Shown: piece after piece, positions 1 to 7,900 of the stretch
Numbering within the stretch: the first letter of the stretch is position 1
How the letters are laid out: each line of letters begins with the position of its first letter
From: a bacterium
GTDB taxonomy: Bacteria; Patescibacteriota; Saccharimonadia; Saccharimonadales; Saccharimonadaceae
Reading direction: 5' to 3'
Assembly (NCBI GenBank): GCA_029565375.1
Contig: JAKQOF010000039.1
Span: 1 to 8,112 of the forward strand
Length of the DNA stretch: 8,112 bases
Notes under the pieces: generated by a model
The model's database searches: none
What the model was told of the DNA's origin: nothing
The model's input: only the letters and a program-made list of their open reading frames with translations
Made by a program: the position numbers and the translations under genes

Positions 1-894
1 GTTGTGTGCACCATCCAGAATCAACTGCTTGTCTTTGTAGTCAATTATCTCCATACGGCCAGGAATATGCGTATGTGCAGCACTAAGTATTTGTTCGTCT
101 GTCGCCTGTACGTGACCATCGCGTTCTAACACAAAGGTAACAACGCTGCTCGCGAGAGTAAAATTACGCTGCTGAAAACTTGGTAGATCATCGATATGTT
201 CGACGGTCGTCGGAGCAACGACACGAAGACGTGCTTGCTTTGTCTTCACCGTTCGTCGAACAACGTCCATTACTTCAGCAGACTGCTCATACATAAAAAC
301 ATCGTTCTTTGGCTGAATAATACCAGCCTTTTGCGCTGCAATCTTGGCAAGCGTATCACCTAATATCTGCTCGTGATCAAAACCAATGTCGGTAATGACG
401 CATACTTTATCGGCTCGCGACACAACGTTTGTCCCGTCTAACAGTCCGCCAAGACCCACTTCCGCAACGGCAATATCAACCTTGCGCCTGGCAAATACCC
501 AGTACGAAAACGCAACCAGCAGTTCAAAGTGCGATGGCTGCAATCCGCTTGTATCAACCAGCTCCAAGAACTCTGTCATATCGTGACAATACTCGTCTTG
601 TGGTAGTGGCTGCATATTAATCTGCGTTCGTTCGTTGATGTGAGTGATGTGCGGTGAGATAGTCAAACCTGTTGTATATCCTACAGCATTTAACAAGCTA
701 GCAATATAATATGCTGTCGATGTTTTCCCGGACGTCCCAGCGACGTGAATCACACGAAACGTATCCTGTGGGTTGCCAATAAACGACATCAGCTGCTTGA
801 TTGTATCGAGTGTGTAGTTGGTCGTCTGAGGGCCAGTCGGGACAAACCGATTCAGTTCTCGTTCAACGTCGGAGAAAGTAGTGATTGTTCGCAT
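1..894 (-). CDS. folC: Folylpolyglutamate synthase / dihydrofolate synthase (Mur ligase family), C-terminus cut by window edge
   Basis: ATP-dependent ligase of the Mur family that adds glutamate to folates (and in many bacteria to dihydropteroate); cytoplasmic. I translated 298 codons on the minus strand from ATG at 894 with no stop before the edge. Family landmarks appear in the right order: P-loop AGTSGKTS (residues 52-59), SPHITHINER (80-89), HFELLVAFSYW (122-132), AEVGLGGLLDGTNVV (144-158), ITDIGFDHEQILGDTLA (167-183), QKAGII (188-193) and PGRMEII...LILDGAHN (278-298), which ends exactly at the edge. About 100-130 C-terminal residues (the small Rossmann domain) should lie to the left. The P-loop reads GTSGKT rather than the commoner FolC GTNGKG, closer to Mur-type loops, and GLLDGTN replaces the usual GRLDATN. 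A divergent Mur-like ligase with another substrate is therefore possible, but the overall pattern is FolC. It is divergent from the membrane-protein gene; a -10 element 7 bases before the ATG and no clear ribosome binding site suggest a leaderless mRNA. Confidence 0.9.
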   Translation of the reverse strand, partial: MRTITTFSDVERELNRFVPTGPQTTNYTLDTIKQLMSFIGNPQDTFRVIHVAGTSGKTSTAYYIASLLNAVGYTTGLTISPHITHINERTQINMQPLPQDEYCHDMTEFLELVDTSGLQPSHFELLVAFSYWVFARRKVDIAVAEVGLGGLLDGTNVVSRADKVCVITDIGFDHEQILGDTLAKIAAQKAGIIQPKNDVFMYEQSAEVMDVVRRTVKTKQARLRVVAPTTVEHIDDLPSFQQRNFTLASSVVTFVLERDGHVQATDEQILSAAHTHIPGRMEIIDYKDKQLILDGAHN

Positions 895-901
895 GACTAT
901 A

Positions 902-907
902 ATTGTA
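902..907 (-). promoter_or_regulatory. -10 element for folC (TACAAT), probable leaderless start
   Basis: On the minus strand TACAAT is followed by 7 bases (tatagtc) and then the folC ATG at 894. The expected transcription start would fall on or next to the A of ATG. No purine-rich ribosome binding site fits into the 7 bases. No convincing -35 is seen at 17-18 bp. The promoter call is inferred from the motif and its position. Confidence 0.55.
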
Positions 908-937
908 CCCTACCTCTGCACTCACACATTGTGCTCA

Positions 938-946
938 TGGTATACT
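938..946 (+). promoter_or_regulatory. Extended -10 promoter (TGGTATACT) for the membrane-protein gene
   Basis: TG-n-TATACT, an extended -10, ends 6 bases before the ATG at 953, so the mRNA would start at about the start codon. There is no good -35 17 bp upstream, as is usual for extended -10 promoters. The only purine run (AGG, 949-951) is one base from the ATG, too close to act as a Shine-Dalgarno site. The site sets the start codon choice at 953 for the downstream gene. Confidence 0.6.
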
Positions 947-952
947 ACAGGC

Positions 953-1540
953 ATGAACGAGGAGCAGAATCCTAACAATGAGCCACAACCAAATCCTGAG
1001 GAGATTCAGGAGATGACTCAACAGCCTGTCGACGAGCCGCAAGTCGATGATACACAGACTCAAAATGCAAATATCGATGATGCACCAATCAATTGGATGG
1101 CACAAGAGTACATTCACATGGAAAAGAATGCCCTTTGGTATGTATTATTCGCGGTCGTCGTCCTTGGTCTTATTGCCCTCGACATATTCTTACTCAAGTC
1201 CTACACGTTCTCTGCACTCGTTATCGTCATGGCCATTGCTGTCATTGTGTTCGCCCGCCGTCCTCCGCGTACAATTCAATATACGCTCAGTGGCCGACAA
1301 GGTCTGTATGTCGCCGAAAAACTCTACCGCTTTGAAGACTTTAAAGCGTTTGGACTGATCAAAGACGGTGAGCACAACTCTATCATGCTCATCCCGACAA
1401 AACGCTTTGCCCCTGGTGTCTCGGTCTACTTCCCCGAGGAAGCCGGCGAGGAAATCGTTGATATTCTGGGTGCACGCCTGCCAATGCAACCACTCAAACT
1501 CGACGCACTCGACATCCTCGTCAGACAACTTCGTCTGTAA
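953..1540 (+). CDS. Small two-helix membrane protein with cytoplasmic C-terminal domain, unknown function
   Basis: A 195-residue protein that I cannot assign to a named family. Residues 1-45 are acidic and rich in Pro, Gln and Asn, probably disordered. A short amphipathic motif with WMAQEYIHMEKN (48-59) leads into two closely spaced hydrophobic helices (about 60-81 and 83-100), separated by a tight KSY turn, ending in ARRPPR (101-106), a positive-inside flank that puts both termini in the cytoplasm. Residues 107-195 alternate like a small beta-rich domain followed by a helix (SGRQGLYVAEKLYRFEDFKAF, then VYFPEEAGEEIVDIL). This vaguely recalls bacterial PH-like domains; that is a guess. In-frame ATG codons exist upstream from 881, but that start lies inside the folC 5' end and upstream of the promoter, so 953 is preferred. 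It is probably monocistronic, divergent from folC and likely translated from a leaderless mRNA. Homologues seem likely in other Patescibacteria but I could not search. Confidence 0.8.
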   Translation: MNEEQNPNNEPQPNPEEIQEMTQQPVDEPQVDDTQTQNANIDDAPINWMAQEYIHMEKNALWYVLFAVVVLGLIALDIFLLKSYTFSALVIVMAIAVIVFARRPPRTIQYTLSGRQGLYVAEKLYRFEDFKAFGLIKDGEHNSIMLIPTKRFAPGVSVYFPEEAGEEIVDILGARLPMQPLKLDALDILVRQLRL

Positions 1541-1567
1541 TCTGTACTACCATCTACCCCCGATGTA

Positions 1568-1576
1568 TGGTACAAT
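1568..1576 (+). promoter_or_regulatory. Extended -10 promoter-like site (TGGTACAAT) upstream of the tRNA locus
   Basis: TG-n-TACAAT matches the style of the -10 elements at 938-946 and 902-907 (shared GGTAYA core). The predicted start is near 1583, about 155 bases before the tRNA, so it could drive a long tRNA precursor that includes the hairpins at 1631-1732. An ATG at 1582 opens only a six-codon frame, so a coding role is unlikely. Motif-based only. Confidence 0.4.
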
Positions 1577-1598
1577 TGCCGATGTTCGCTTCATTTTT

Positions 1599-1628
1599 TT
1601 GAAGCTGAAAGCACCTTCTAGTTACAAT
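1599..1628 (+). promoter_or_regulatory. Second promoter-like site (TTGAAG - 18 bp - TACAAT)
   Basis: TTGAAG (1599-1604) and TACAAT (1623-1628) are 18 bp apart, with a predicted start near 1635. It is an alternative or additional promoter for the tRNA precursor. It overlaps a weak GCTTCA/TGAAGC hairpin with a T-rich loop (1588-1605). Weak, because the -35 matches only 4 of 6 consensus bases. Confidence 0.3.
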
Positions 1629-1630
1629 AA

Positions 1631-1650
1631 AACGTGCCTTCGGGCGCGTT
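1631..1650 (+). other. 8-bp hairpin closed by a UUCG tetraloop
   Basis: AACGTGCC (1631-1638), loop TTCG (1639-1642), GGCGCGTT (1643-1650): eight pairs with one G-U wobble, closed by the very stable C(UUCG)G loop. No T-run follows (next bases are ATAT), so it is not a standard terminator. It lies just before the tRNA-derived palindrome and would be in the 5' leader of a tRNA precursor; a processing or stability role is inference. Confidence 0.5.
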
Positions 1651-1654
1651 ATAT

Positions 1655-1732
1655 GGACTTGTAGTTCAGCTGCCAAGGCGGAGCCGTTAATGAATAATTA
1701 GCGTAACGCTCTATCCAGCTGGACTAAAAGTC
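1655..1732 (+). repeat. tRNA-derived imperfect palindrome upstream of tRNA-Arg
   Basis: This gene-free stretch is made of pieces of the adjacent tRNA-Arg. Arm A (1655-1672) matches the first 18 bases of the tRNA (1738-1755) at 16 of 18 positions. GCGGAGCC at 1678-1685 equals tRNA 1772-1779, the anticodon and 3' anticodon stem. Arm B (1705-1732) read on the minus strand matches tRNA 1739-1766 at 24 of 28 positions, with 17 consecutive identities (1705-1721 against 1750-1766). A and B pair with each other: 1656-1672 with 1716-1732 gives 15 Watson-Crick pairs, one G-U and one mismatch. A small inner stem is 1685-1691 with 1697-1703. It has no T-arm or acceptor 3' half on either strand, so it is not itself a tRNA. 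It could be a remnant of tandem tRNA duplication with template switching, or a structured leader. Confidence 0.75.
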
Positions 1733-1737
1733 AGTAT

Positions 1738-1814
1738 GGACTCGTAGCTCAGCTGGATAGAGCGTTGGCTTGCGGAGCCAAAGGTCGCAGGTTCGAATCT
1801 TGCCGAGTTCACCA
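1738..1814 (+). tRNA. tRNA-Arg, anticodon GCG, with encoded CCA
   Basis: A complete 77-base cloverleaf. Acceptor GGACTCG (1738-1744) pairs with CGAGTTC (1804-1810), with one G-U. D-arm GCTC (1747-1750) pairs with GAGC (1760-1763). Anticodon stem TTGGC/GCCAA (1765-1769/1777-1781) holds loop TTGCGGA, so the anticodon is GCG (1772-1774), reading CGC and by wobble CGT. The T-arm is GCAGG/CTTGC with TTCGAAT. Discriminator A (1811) and CCA (1812-1814) are encoded. A20 after the GG of the D-loop and the C35 of the anticodon fit bacterial ArgRS identity elements. The anticodon is unusual: most bacteria read CGT/CGC with ACG edited to inosine by TadA. Confidence 0.93.
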
Positions 1815-1853
1815 AAATAAAAATCTCACAGAAATGTGGGATTTTTATTTTGG
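1812..1853 (+). terminator. Strong rho-independent terminator fused to the tRNA 3' end (possibly bidirectional)
   Basis: A 19-base arm (1812-1830), GAAA loop (1831-1834) and 19-base arm (1835-1853), all paired with a single T-G wobble. The distal part of the stem is A-rich on the left and T-rich on the right (GATTTTTATTTTGG), so it can end transcription from the left, and by symmetry from the right. Its base pairs begin with the CCA of tRNA-Arg, so the stem and the mature tRNA end compete for the same three bases. No other gene lies between the tRNA and the next promoter. Confidence 0.88.
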
Positions 1854-1915
1854 TACATACAATACACATGATTCTTCCACGAAGTTACTACCCCTTTATA
1901 TTACAATCATGCTCG

Positions 1916-1924
1916 TGCTATAAT
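1916..1924 (+). promoter_or_regulatory. Extended -10 promoter (TGCTATAAT) for the giant surface-protein gene
   Basis: A consensus TATAAT (1919-1924) is preceded by TG with one spacer base (1916-1917). There is no good -35 at 17 bp (a TTACAA at 1901-1906 is too close). The predicted start near 1931 leaves a leader of about 14 bases that is just long enough for the ribosome binding site at 1932. The bases 1854-1915 between the terminator and this element hold nothing I can identify. Confidence 0.65.
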
Positions 1925-1931
1925 GAGGCTC

Positions 1932-1938
1932 AGGAGAG
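1932..1938 (+). promoter_or_regulatory. Ribosome binding site AGGAGAG selecting the TTG start at 1945
   Basis: AGGAG (1932-1936) lies 8 bases before TTG at 1945. The next in-frame ATG (2020) has no such site. This is the only clear Shine-Dalgarno sequence in front of the complete genes of the window, in contrast to the apparently leaderless folC and the membrane-protein gene. Confidence 0.65.
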
Positions 1939-1944
1939 AAGCTG

Positions 1945-4900
1945 TTGAGGAGACGAGGGGTAAAATTCGCTAACTTCCAAAAAGTTACGCTATTGTTCTT
2001 GCAAAGCGCGTATCGTTTAATGCGCAAACTTTTTCGTATGGTCGCACACTTCTTTAAAAAATTACACTATTACGCCGCACAAAAGCCACACCTTTTTCTT
2101 ATGAAGCACGTGCGTTGGTATAAAAAATGGCATCAGTGGGATTATCGCTCACATGCTCATTCAGCCATTATCGTGCCCTACGTGTTTATTATTGGGGCTA
2201 TCCTACTGTTTACATTCAAATCTGCATTTGCTGCAGACCTAACAACAACTTGGGACTTCTCTACTTCATCTCAGTTTTCTTTCGATAGCAACACTATTGA
2301 AACCGAGGGATCGAGCGCACGACTGAAAGCTCAAAACTATATCTCAGATGGGACGACACAAGCATTGTATCACTTTGATGAGACAAGCGGCATTACGGCG
2401 GCCGATAGCTCAAGTAATGCAAACACTGCAAACGTCATCAACAATACGTCATTTACGGCCGGAATTCTCAGCAATGCCGTTAGTTTAGATGGAAATGGCG
2501 ATTACGTAAGTGTGTTAGACTCAGCATCTATTTCGCTAGGTGGACAACACACTATAGAAGCATGGACAAAATTTGATACACCGTTTGACTCTAGTGCAAG
2601 TCATGACCAAGGTATCGTCGATAAAGGTAACTACCGGCTCTATTACAATAGCGCTTCGGGAAAGATTAACTACGAAATTGCTAATACAACCGGCAATTCA
2701 TGGACAAGACAGGCTGGATTAGATACGAATGCCAGCTGGGATGCTGATGGCAAAACAATAGTCCGTACAACAGCAACCGATGGATCAAATAAGTATGTCG
2801 GTTTGGGTCTGGGAACTGGTGACGCAGAAGTGTGGCATTGGAATGGCACAGTATGGAATAAAGTCGGTGGTGACGGGATTAATGGTAGTTGGGCTGATCA
2901 AGTATTTGAGGACGTGAACGACCTGGTTATCGACAACGGTATCCTCTATGCGGCACTGGGAACTAGCACTGCCGGTGACGCAGAAGTGTGGTCATGTGTT
3001 CTATCAGCAAATTGTAATGACTGGACCAAAATCGGTGGTGACGGGATTAATAGTGGCTGGGCAATTAGTACGTTTGAATCAGTGAATGACTTGACTGCCT
3101 ACGGTAGTAACGTTTATGCAGCGCTCGGTAACTCGGCAAACGATGCTGAAGTATGGCGCTGGAACGGTACCGCTTGGACTAAGATTGGTGGTGACAGCTT
3201 GAATAGTGGATGGACAACAAACTATGAAGCCGTGCAGAATATCGTCAACGATGGGACAAATCTCTATGCTGGTCTCGGAAACACTGCCGGAGATTCAGAA
3301 GTATGGCGCTGGAACGGTACCGCTTGGACTAAGATTGGTGGTGACGGTGTTGCAAGTAGCTGGGCAACGGCGGACAATATCGAATACGTCTACTCTATGC
3401 ACTACTTTGGTGGAAACTTGTATGTTGGTACTGGTTCAACGGCAGGCGATGGTGACGTATGGAGATATAATGGTACCGCTTGGACCAAGATTGGTGGTGA
3501 CGGACTAAATAGTGGCTGGGCTGCTTCGACGTTTGAACTTGTCGGTGCACTGACAAATGACGGTACAAACTTGTACGCAGGGCTCGGAAACTCGAATGGC
3601 GACGGAGAGGTATACAGATGGAACGGCACTGCCTGGACCAAGATTGGTGGTGACGGGATTAATAGCGGTTGGTCGACAAACCAGGGAGACGGCGTATACT
3701 CGCTAGCCTTCGACGGTGGTGTCTTATCAGCTGGACTATACGATTCTGCAGGTAATGCAACCTATTGGGAATGGACCGGCACTGCCTGGTCGCTCATTGG
3801 TGGTGGGTATGTTAATAAAAGCTGGGGATTCTATAACTTACAAAGCGTAGAATCTTCTATGACATTCGAAGGACGCCTCTATGTAGGTACCGGTGTGAGT
3901 GTCGCAGGCAACGCACAAGTCTGGCAATTTGATGGTACAACTTGGGAGATCATCGGCGGACAAGGTGTCAACAATAGTTGGACACAGGATACCTACGAAA
4001 ACGTCTACACATTACAAAGTTTTGAAGGGCAGCTGTACGCGGGGCTTGGTACATCCGCAAACGACGCCGAGGTGTGGCGATATGACGGTTCGACCTGGAC
4101 GAAAGTCGGCGGTGACAGCCTGAACAGCGGATGGACGACAAACTACGAAGGTGTGTATTCGCTGACTCCGTACAATGGCGACCTCTATGCCGGACTCGGA
4201 GCATCTGCAAATGATGCCGAGGTGTGGCGTTGGGATGGGAGTGTATGGGCGAAAGTCGGCGGTGACAGCCTGAACAGCGGATGGACGACAAACTACGAGA
4301 CCGTATACGCTATGACTGTGTATGATGACCAATTGTATGCAAGCCTCGGAGCGTCTACGGGTGACGCAGAAATTTGGCGATACGACGGTTCGACCTGGAC
4401 GAAAGTTGGCGGTGACGGTCTTTCAGGGAGCTGGAATACCGTATACGAAGAAGTCTACGTTATGCGAATTTATAACGGTAACCTGGTTGCTGGACTTGGT
4501 TCGGGTACCGCTGACGCTGAAATATGGCAATATGACGGTGCGACCTGGACTAAGATTGGTGGTGACGACGTAAATAACAGCTGGTCGGATGGTACGTACG
4601 AACGGGTACGATCGATGGCAATATATAACGGTGAACTATATACGGGTATTGGTGATACTACAGGCGACGGAGAGGTGTGGCGTTGGGATGGAACAACCTG
4701 GGTTAAAATCGGTGGCAATAATCTTAACTCCGGTTGGACAAGCGTGGTTGAATACGTCAGTACACTAATCGATTTTCGCGGCAAGCTCTACGCCGGGACT
4801 GGTTTTTCAGGGAATGCTGATGCTGCTGTTTGGTCATACGGTAACAATGGATATCTGTCCAGTACCCAAACGAGCCAAGACGATCAATGGCACCATATAG

Positions 4901-7900
4901 CAGCCACATACAATGGTACTTCGATGCGTATATATATCGATGGTGTCCTCGATGCGAGTGAAGATATAGCTGTCACGATGCCCGACAACACACTCCCCCT
5001 ATATATAGGAAGCACCTACGGGAGTGGTGGCCGGGGCGAGGCTCAAGGGTATTTTAAAGGCCAGATCGACGAAGTGAGGCTCAGTTCAAGTGCGCGAACA
5101 GCTTTCAATACTGTCCCCTACTCCACGACCAAGCAAACGGTTGCTCTAACCAATGCGGCTTTTACATCAGGCATCCGCGCGTATGAAGGATTCCTCACCA
5201 GCGAGACACTCAACGGAGGTTCCATCGGATATCAGCTCAGCGTCGATGATGGCCAAACCTGGCAGCACTGGGACGGAAGTACATGGGCTGTAGCGAGCTC
5301 GCTTAATGATGCCAATGTAGCGGTAGATGTAAACACTCACATCCAGACACTTCCTGTCACATTTTCAGGTGTAAAATGGCGTGCAGTACTTTCAAGCGAC
5401 GGTATGCAGCAAACAAGGCTCAATTCTGTCACAGTTACTGCAAATTCTGATATAACCGACCCGAGCGTAAACGCCTCAAACGTCGTTGCCAGAAAAACAA
5501 ATGGCGGTTCTTCGCTCGGCTCTAACGCGTGGACGAACGGCGCATCACCTTACTTTAGCTGGGACGCAGGAGCAGACGGTGAGTCCGGCATTCTAGGGTA
5601 CTGTCTTTACCTCGGCCAGGACAACGCTGCAGATCCTACAACAACAAAAGGCCTGCTTGGGACAAGCCCCGTATCAACTGGGGGAAACTGCCAATTCATA
5701 ACAGACCAACCCTCGATAGACCTTGGTACTGCAAATATACTTGGCTCCGCATTAACGACATCGACAGCACCATACTATCTACTCGTGAGCGCTATCGATA
5801 AAGCCGGCAATATAGTTGCGTCTCCTGCTGAGTTCCAATTCCGATTTGACAATACAGCTCCATCTAATCCAAGCTTCATCAGTGCGCCGTCGGGCTTTAT
5901 TAATACCAAAGAAGCTACATTATCTTGGGCGACAAGCGGAGGTCAGGCAGCAAGTGATGATGCGTCTGGGCTCGCAGGGCTACAATATCGAATTGGTAGT
6001 TCAACGTGGTACGGCGATACCCACGATGGCACCGGTACAAACAGTGATCTGTTGGCGAATGACGGCAGCTACACGACTATCTCCACGCCAGACTTCGATA
6101 ATATTGTCGATGGCACAAATACGGTGTACTTCAGAACGTGGGATCAAGCCGGGAATGTCACTACCAGCTACGTAAGCGCTGCATTAAAAATCAATACCGA
6201 TGGATCCCCTTCCGAACCGCTTAACCTTGCTGCAACACCATCATCTAACACAACAAATAGCTTCTCGTTCACGTGGGATACACCCGTAAGCTACGTTGGT
6301 GATGCAAACACCCTGAATTACTGCTACAGCATTAATACTGCACCGTCTGCGGTGTCATGTACATATACTGGAGCTGGTATCCGTACTCTTGCATCTGGCC
6401 CGTATGCAACACTTCCTGGTGTTAACACGCTATATGTTGCAGCAAAAGACGAATCAGGAAGTATAAACTATGCAAGCTATGGATCAGTTGAATTCACTGC
6501 CAATACGACCGCCCCTGGTATAGCCGGCAACCTTGATATTGTTGATGTTTCAATCAAAGCGTCGTCCAAGTGGCGCCTTGCGATTACATGGGACATCCCG
6601 ACGTCTAATGCTGACGCAGTTGCATCATATCGAATTTATCGTTCAACCGACGCGAGCACGTATTCGTTGGCGGGTACGAGCTCTAGCACGACATACATCG
6701 ATGCCGGACTTTCACAAATTATGTATTACTACCGCGTGTCAGCTTGTGATAGTACCAATAACTGTAGCGCCAATAGTTCTGTTGTATCCCTACTCCCTAC
6801 AGGTAAATTTACTGAAGCGGCCAGTTTAATCGGCGAGCCTGGAAACAGCAATATCACAACCAAACGGGCGACGGTCAGTTGGACTACAGATCGCGCAAGT
6901 GACTCAAAGATTGCTTTGGGGACATCAAGTGGACAATACGGTGCGTCTGAAATTGGTAACTCCGACCAGGTATCTGCCCACTCAATTGATCTTGATAATC
7001 TTGCTGCTGGTACAACCTACTACTACATTGTTAAATGGACAGACGTTGACGGTAACACGGGCACGAGTCAAGAGTACACGTTTACGACATCCCCTGCTCC
7101 TGTCGTAAAGGAAGTCATAACAAGCAAAATCGGCCTGAGCGATGCGATAATCGCATTCACATCTGTCAATGCGACAAAAATCAATGTGTACTATGGAGTC
7201 TCTGAATCATTTGGTGGACTACAGACGATCAATACCTCTAATGATGAATCAAGCTACAGCATTAATCTCGCTGGCCTCAACGATGGCACAAGGTATGTAT
7301 ACCAGCTCAGTGCTGTCGATAGCGAGGGCACAGAGTACAAGGGCAATATATTCTCGTTCACAACACCGCAGCGCCCACGTATCACAAACCTACGATTCCA
7401 ACCCGTAGAGGGCCAGCCTACGAGTACGCAAAGCGTTACTTGGTCAACAAATGTTGCGAGTACTTCGACGGTCACCTACGGCAAAATAGGGTCAAACGGT
7501 ACCGACATCCAAATCTCTAAACTTGAGACGGCACATACCGTTACGATTAAAGGATTAGAGGACGACAGCGAATACTTCCTCATTGCACAAAGCCGTGATG
7601 CTGATGGAAACTTAGCGGTATCTGACCAACAAAATTTCCGAACAGCACTCGATACGCGTCCTCCAAGCGTTTCTGCAGTCAATATTGAATCGACGATTCG
7701 GGGCAGCGGCAGCGAAGCGAGAGGCCAAGTAATTATATCGTGGACTACTGACGAGCCTGCGACAAGTCAAGTCGGCTATGCCGAAGGAAGTACTGCGACG
7801 GTATTCAATAATAAAACAAGTGAAGATACGCAGCTCACGACTCAGCATATTGTTGTGCTGTCTAATCTCCCGACTTCAAAGGTATACAGCATCCAGGTAA

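Larger units (their letters stand above)
2701..4833 (+). repeat. Fourteen tandem ~150-bp units encoding beta-propeller blades
   Basis: About 2.1 kb of in-frame repeats, each around 49-53 codons. Each unit has a strand like LYAGLG, an acidic turn (GDAEVW or NDAEVW), then WxGTxWTKIGGDGxNSGW. I count 14 AGLG...VW segments and 14 W..GG segments, where the first W segment (WTRQAG at residue 253) precedes blade 1 and the last blade stops at AVW (963). This staggered end is the pattern of velcro closure in beta-propellers. Blade 7 (AGLYDSAGNATYW and WSLIGGGYVNKSW) is the most divergent and falls in the middle, which suits two seven-bladed propellers. The fold is inferred from the repeat pattern, not shown. 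Confidence 0.85.

Noticed and set aside
386..620. Plus-strand small open frames near the left edge
   Set aside because: They are antisense to the well-supported folC coding sequence.
881..952. Upstream ATG start (881) for the membrane protein
   Set aside because: It would overlap the folC 5' end and begin before the extended -10 at 938-946; ATG 953 fits the promoter.
1190..1528. Minus-strand open frame of 112 codons
   Set aside because: It lies entirely antisense to the membrane-protein gene, has no promoter or binding site and no recognisable motif.
1582..1602. Leaderless micro-ORF (six codons) behind the promoter at 1568-1576
   Set aside because: The ATG lies only 5 bases after the -10 and the frame stops after six codons; nothing distinguishes it from chance.
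1655..1735. A second tRNA on either strand in the tRNA-like stretch
   Set aside because: The 5' half looks like tRNA on both strands, but no T-arm, no anticodon stem of 5 bp and no acceptor 3' half can be found; the similarity is explained by the palindrome of tRNA 5' halves.
1655..1814. Integrative element attachment site at the tRNA
   Set aside because: The partial tRNA copies are at the 5' half and one is inverted; no integrase gene or 3'-end duplication is seen in the window.
3402..4784. Minus-strand open frames of 73-107 codons within the propeller repeats
   Set aside because: They recur because the repeat unit itself is free of stops in that frame; they follow the repeat period and have no initiation signals.
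2701..4833. CRISPR array or non-coding satellite
   Set aside because: The ~150-bp period is an exact multiple of three, the protein motif is better conserved than the DNA, and there are no short identical repeats with unique spacers.
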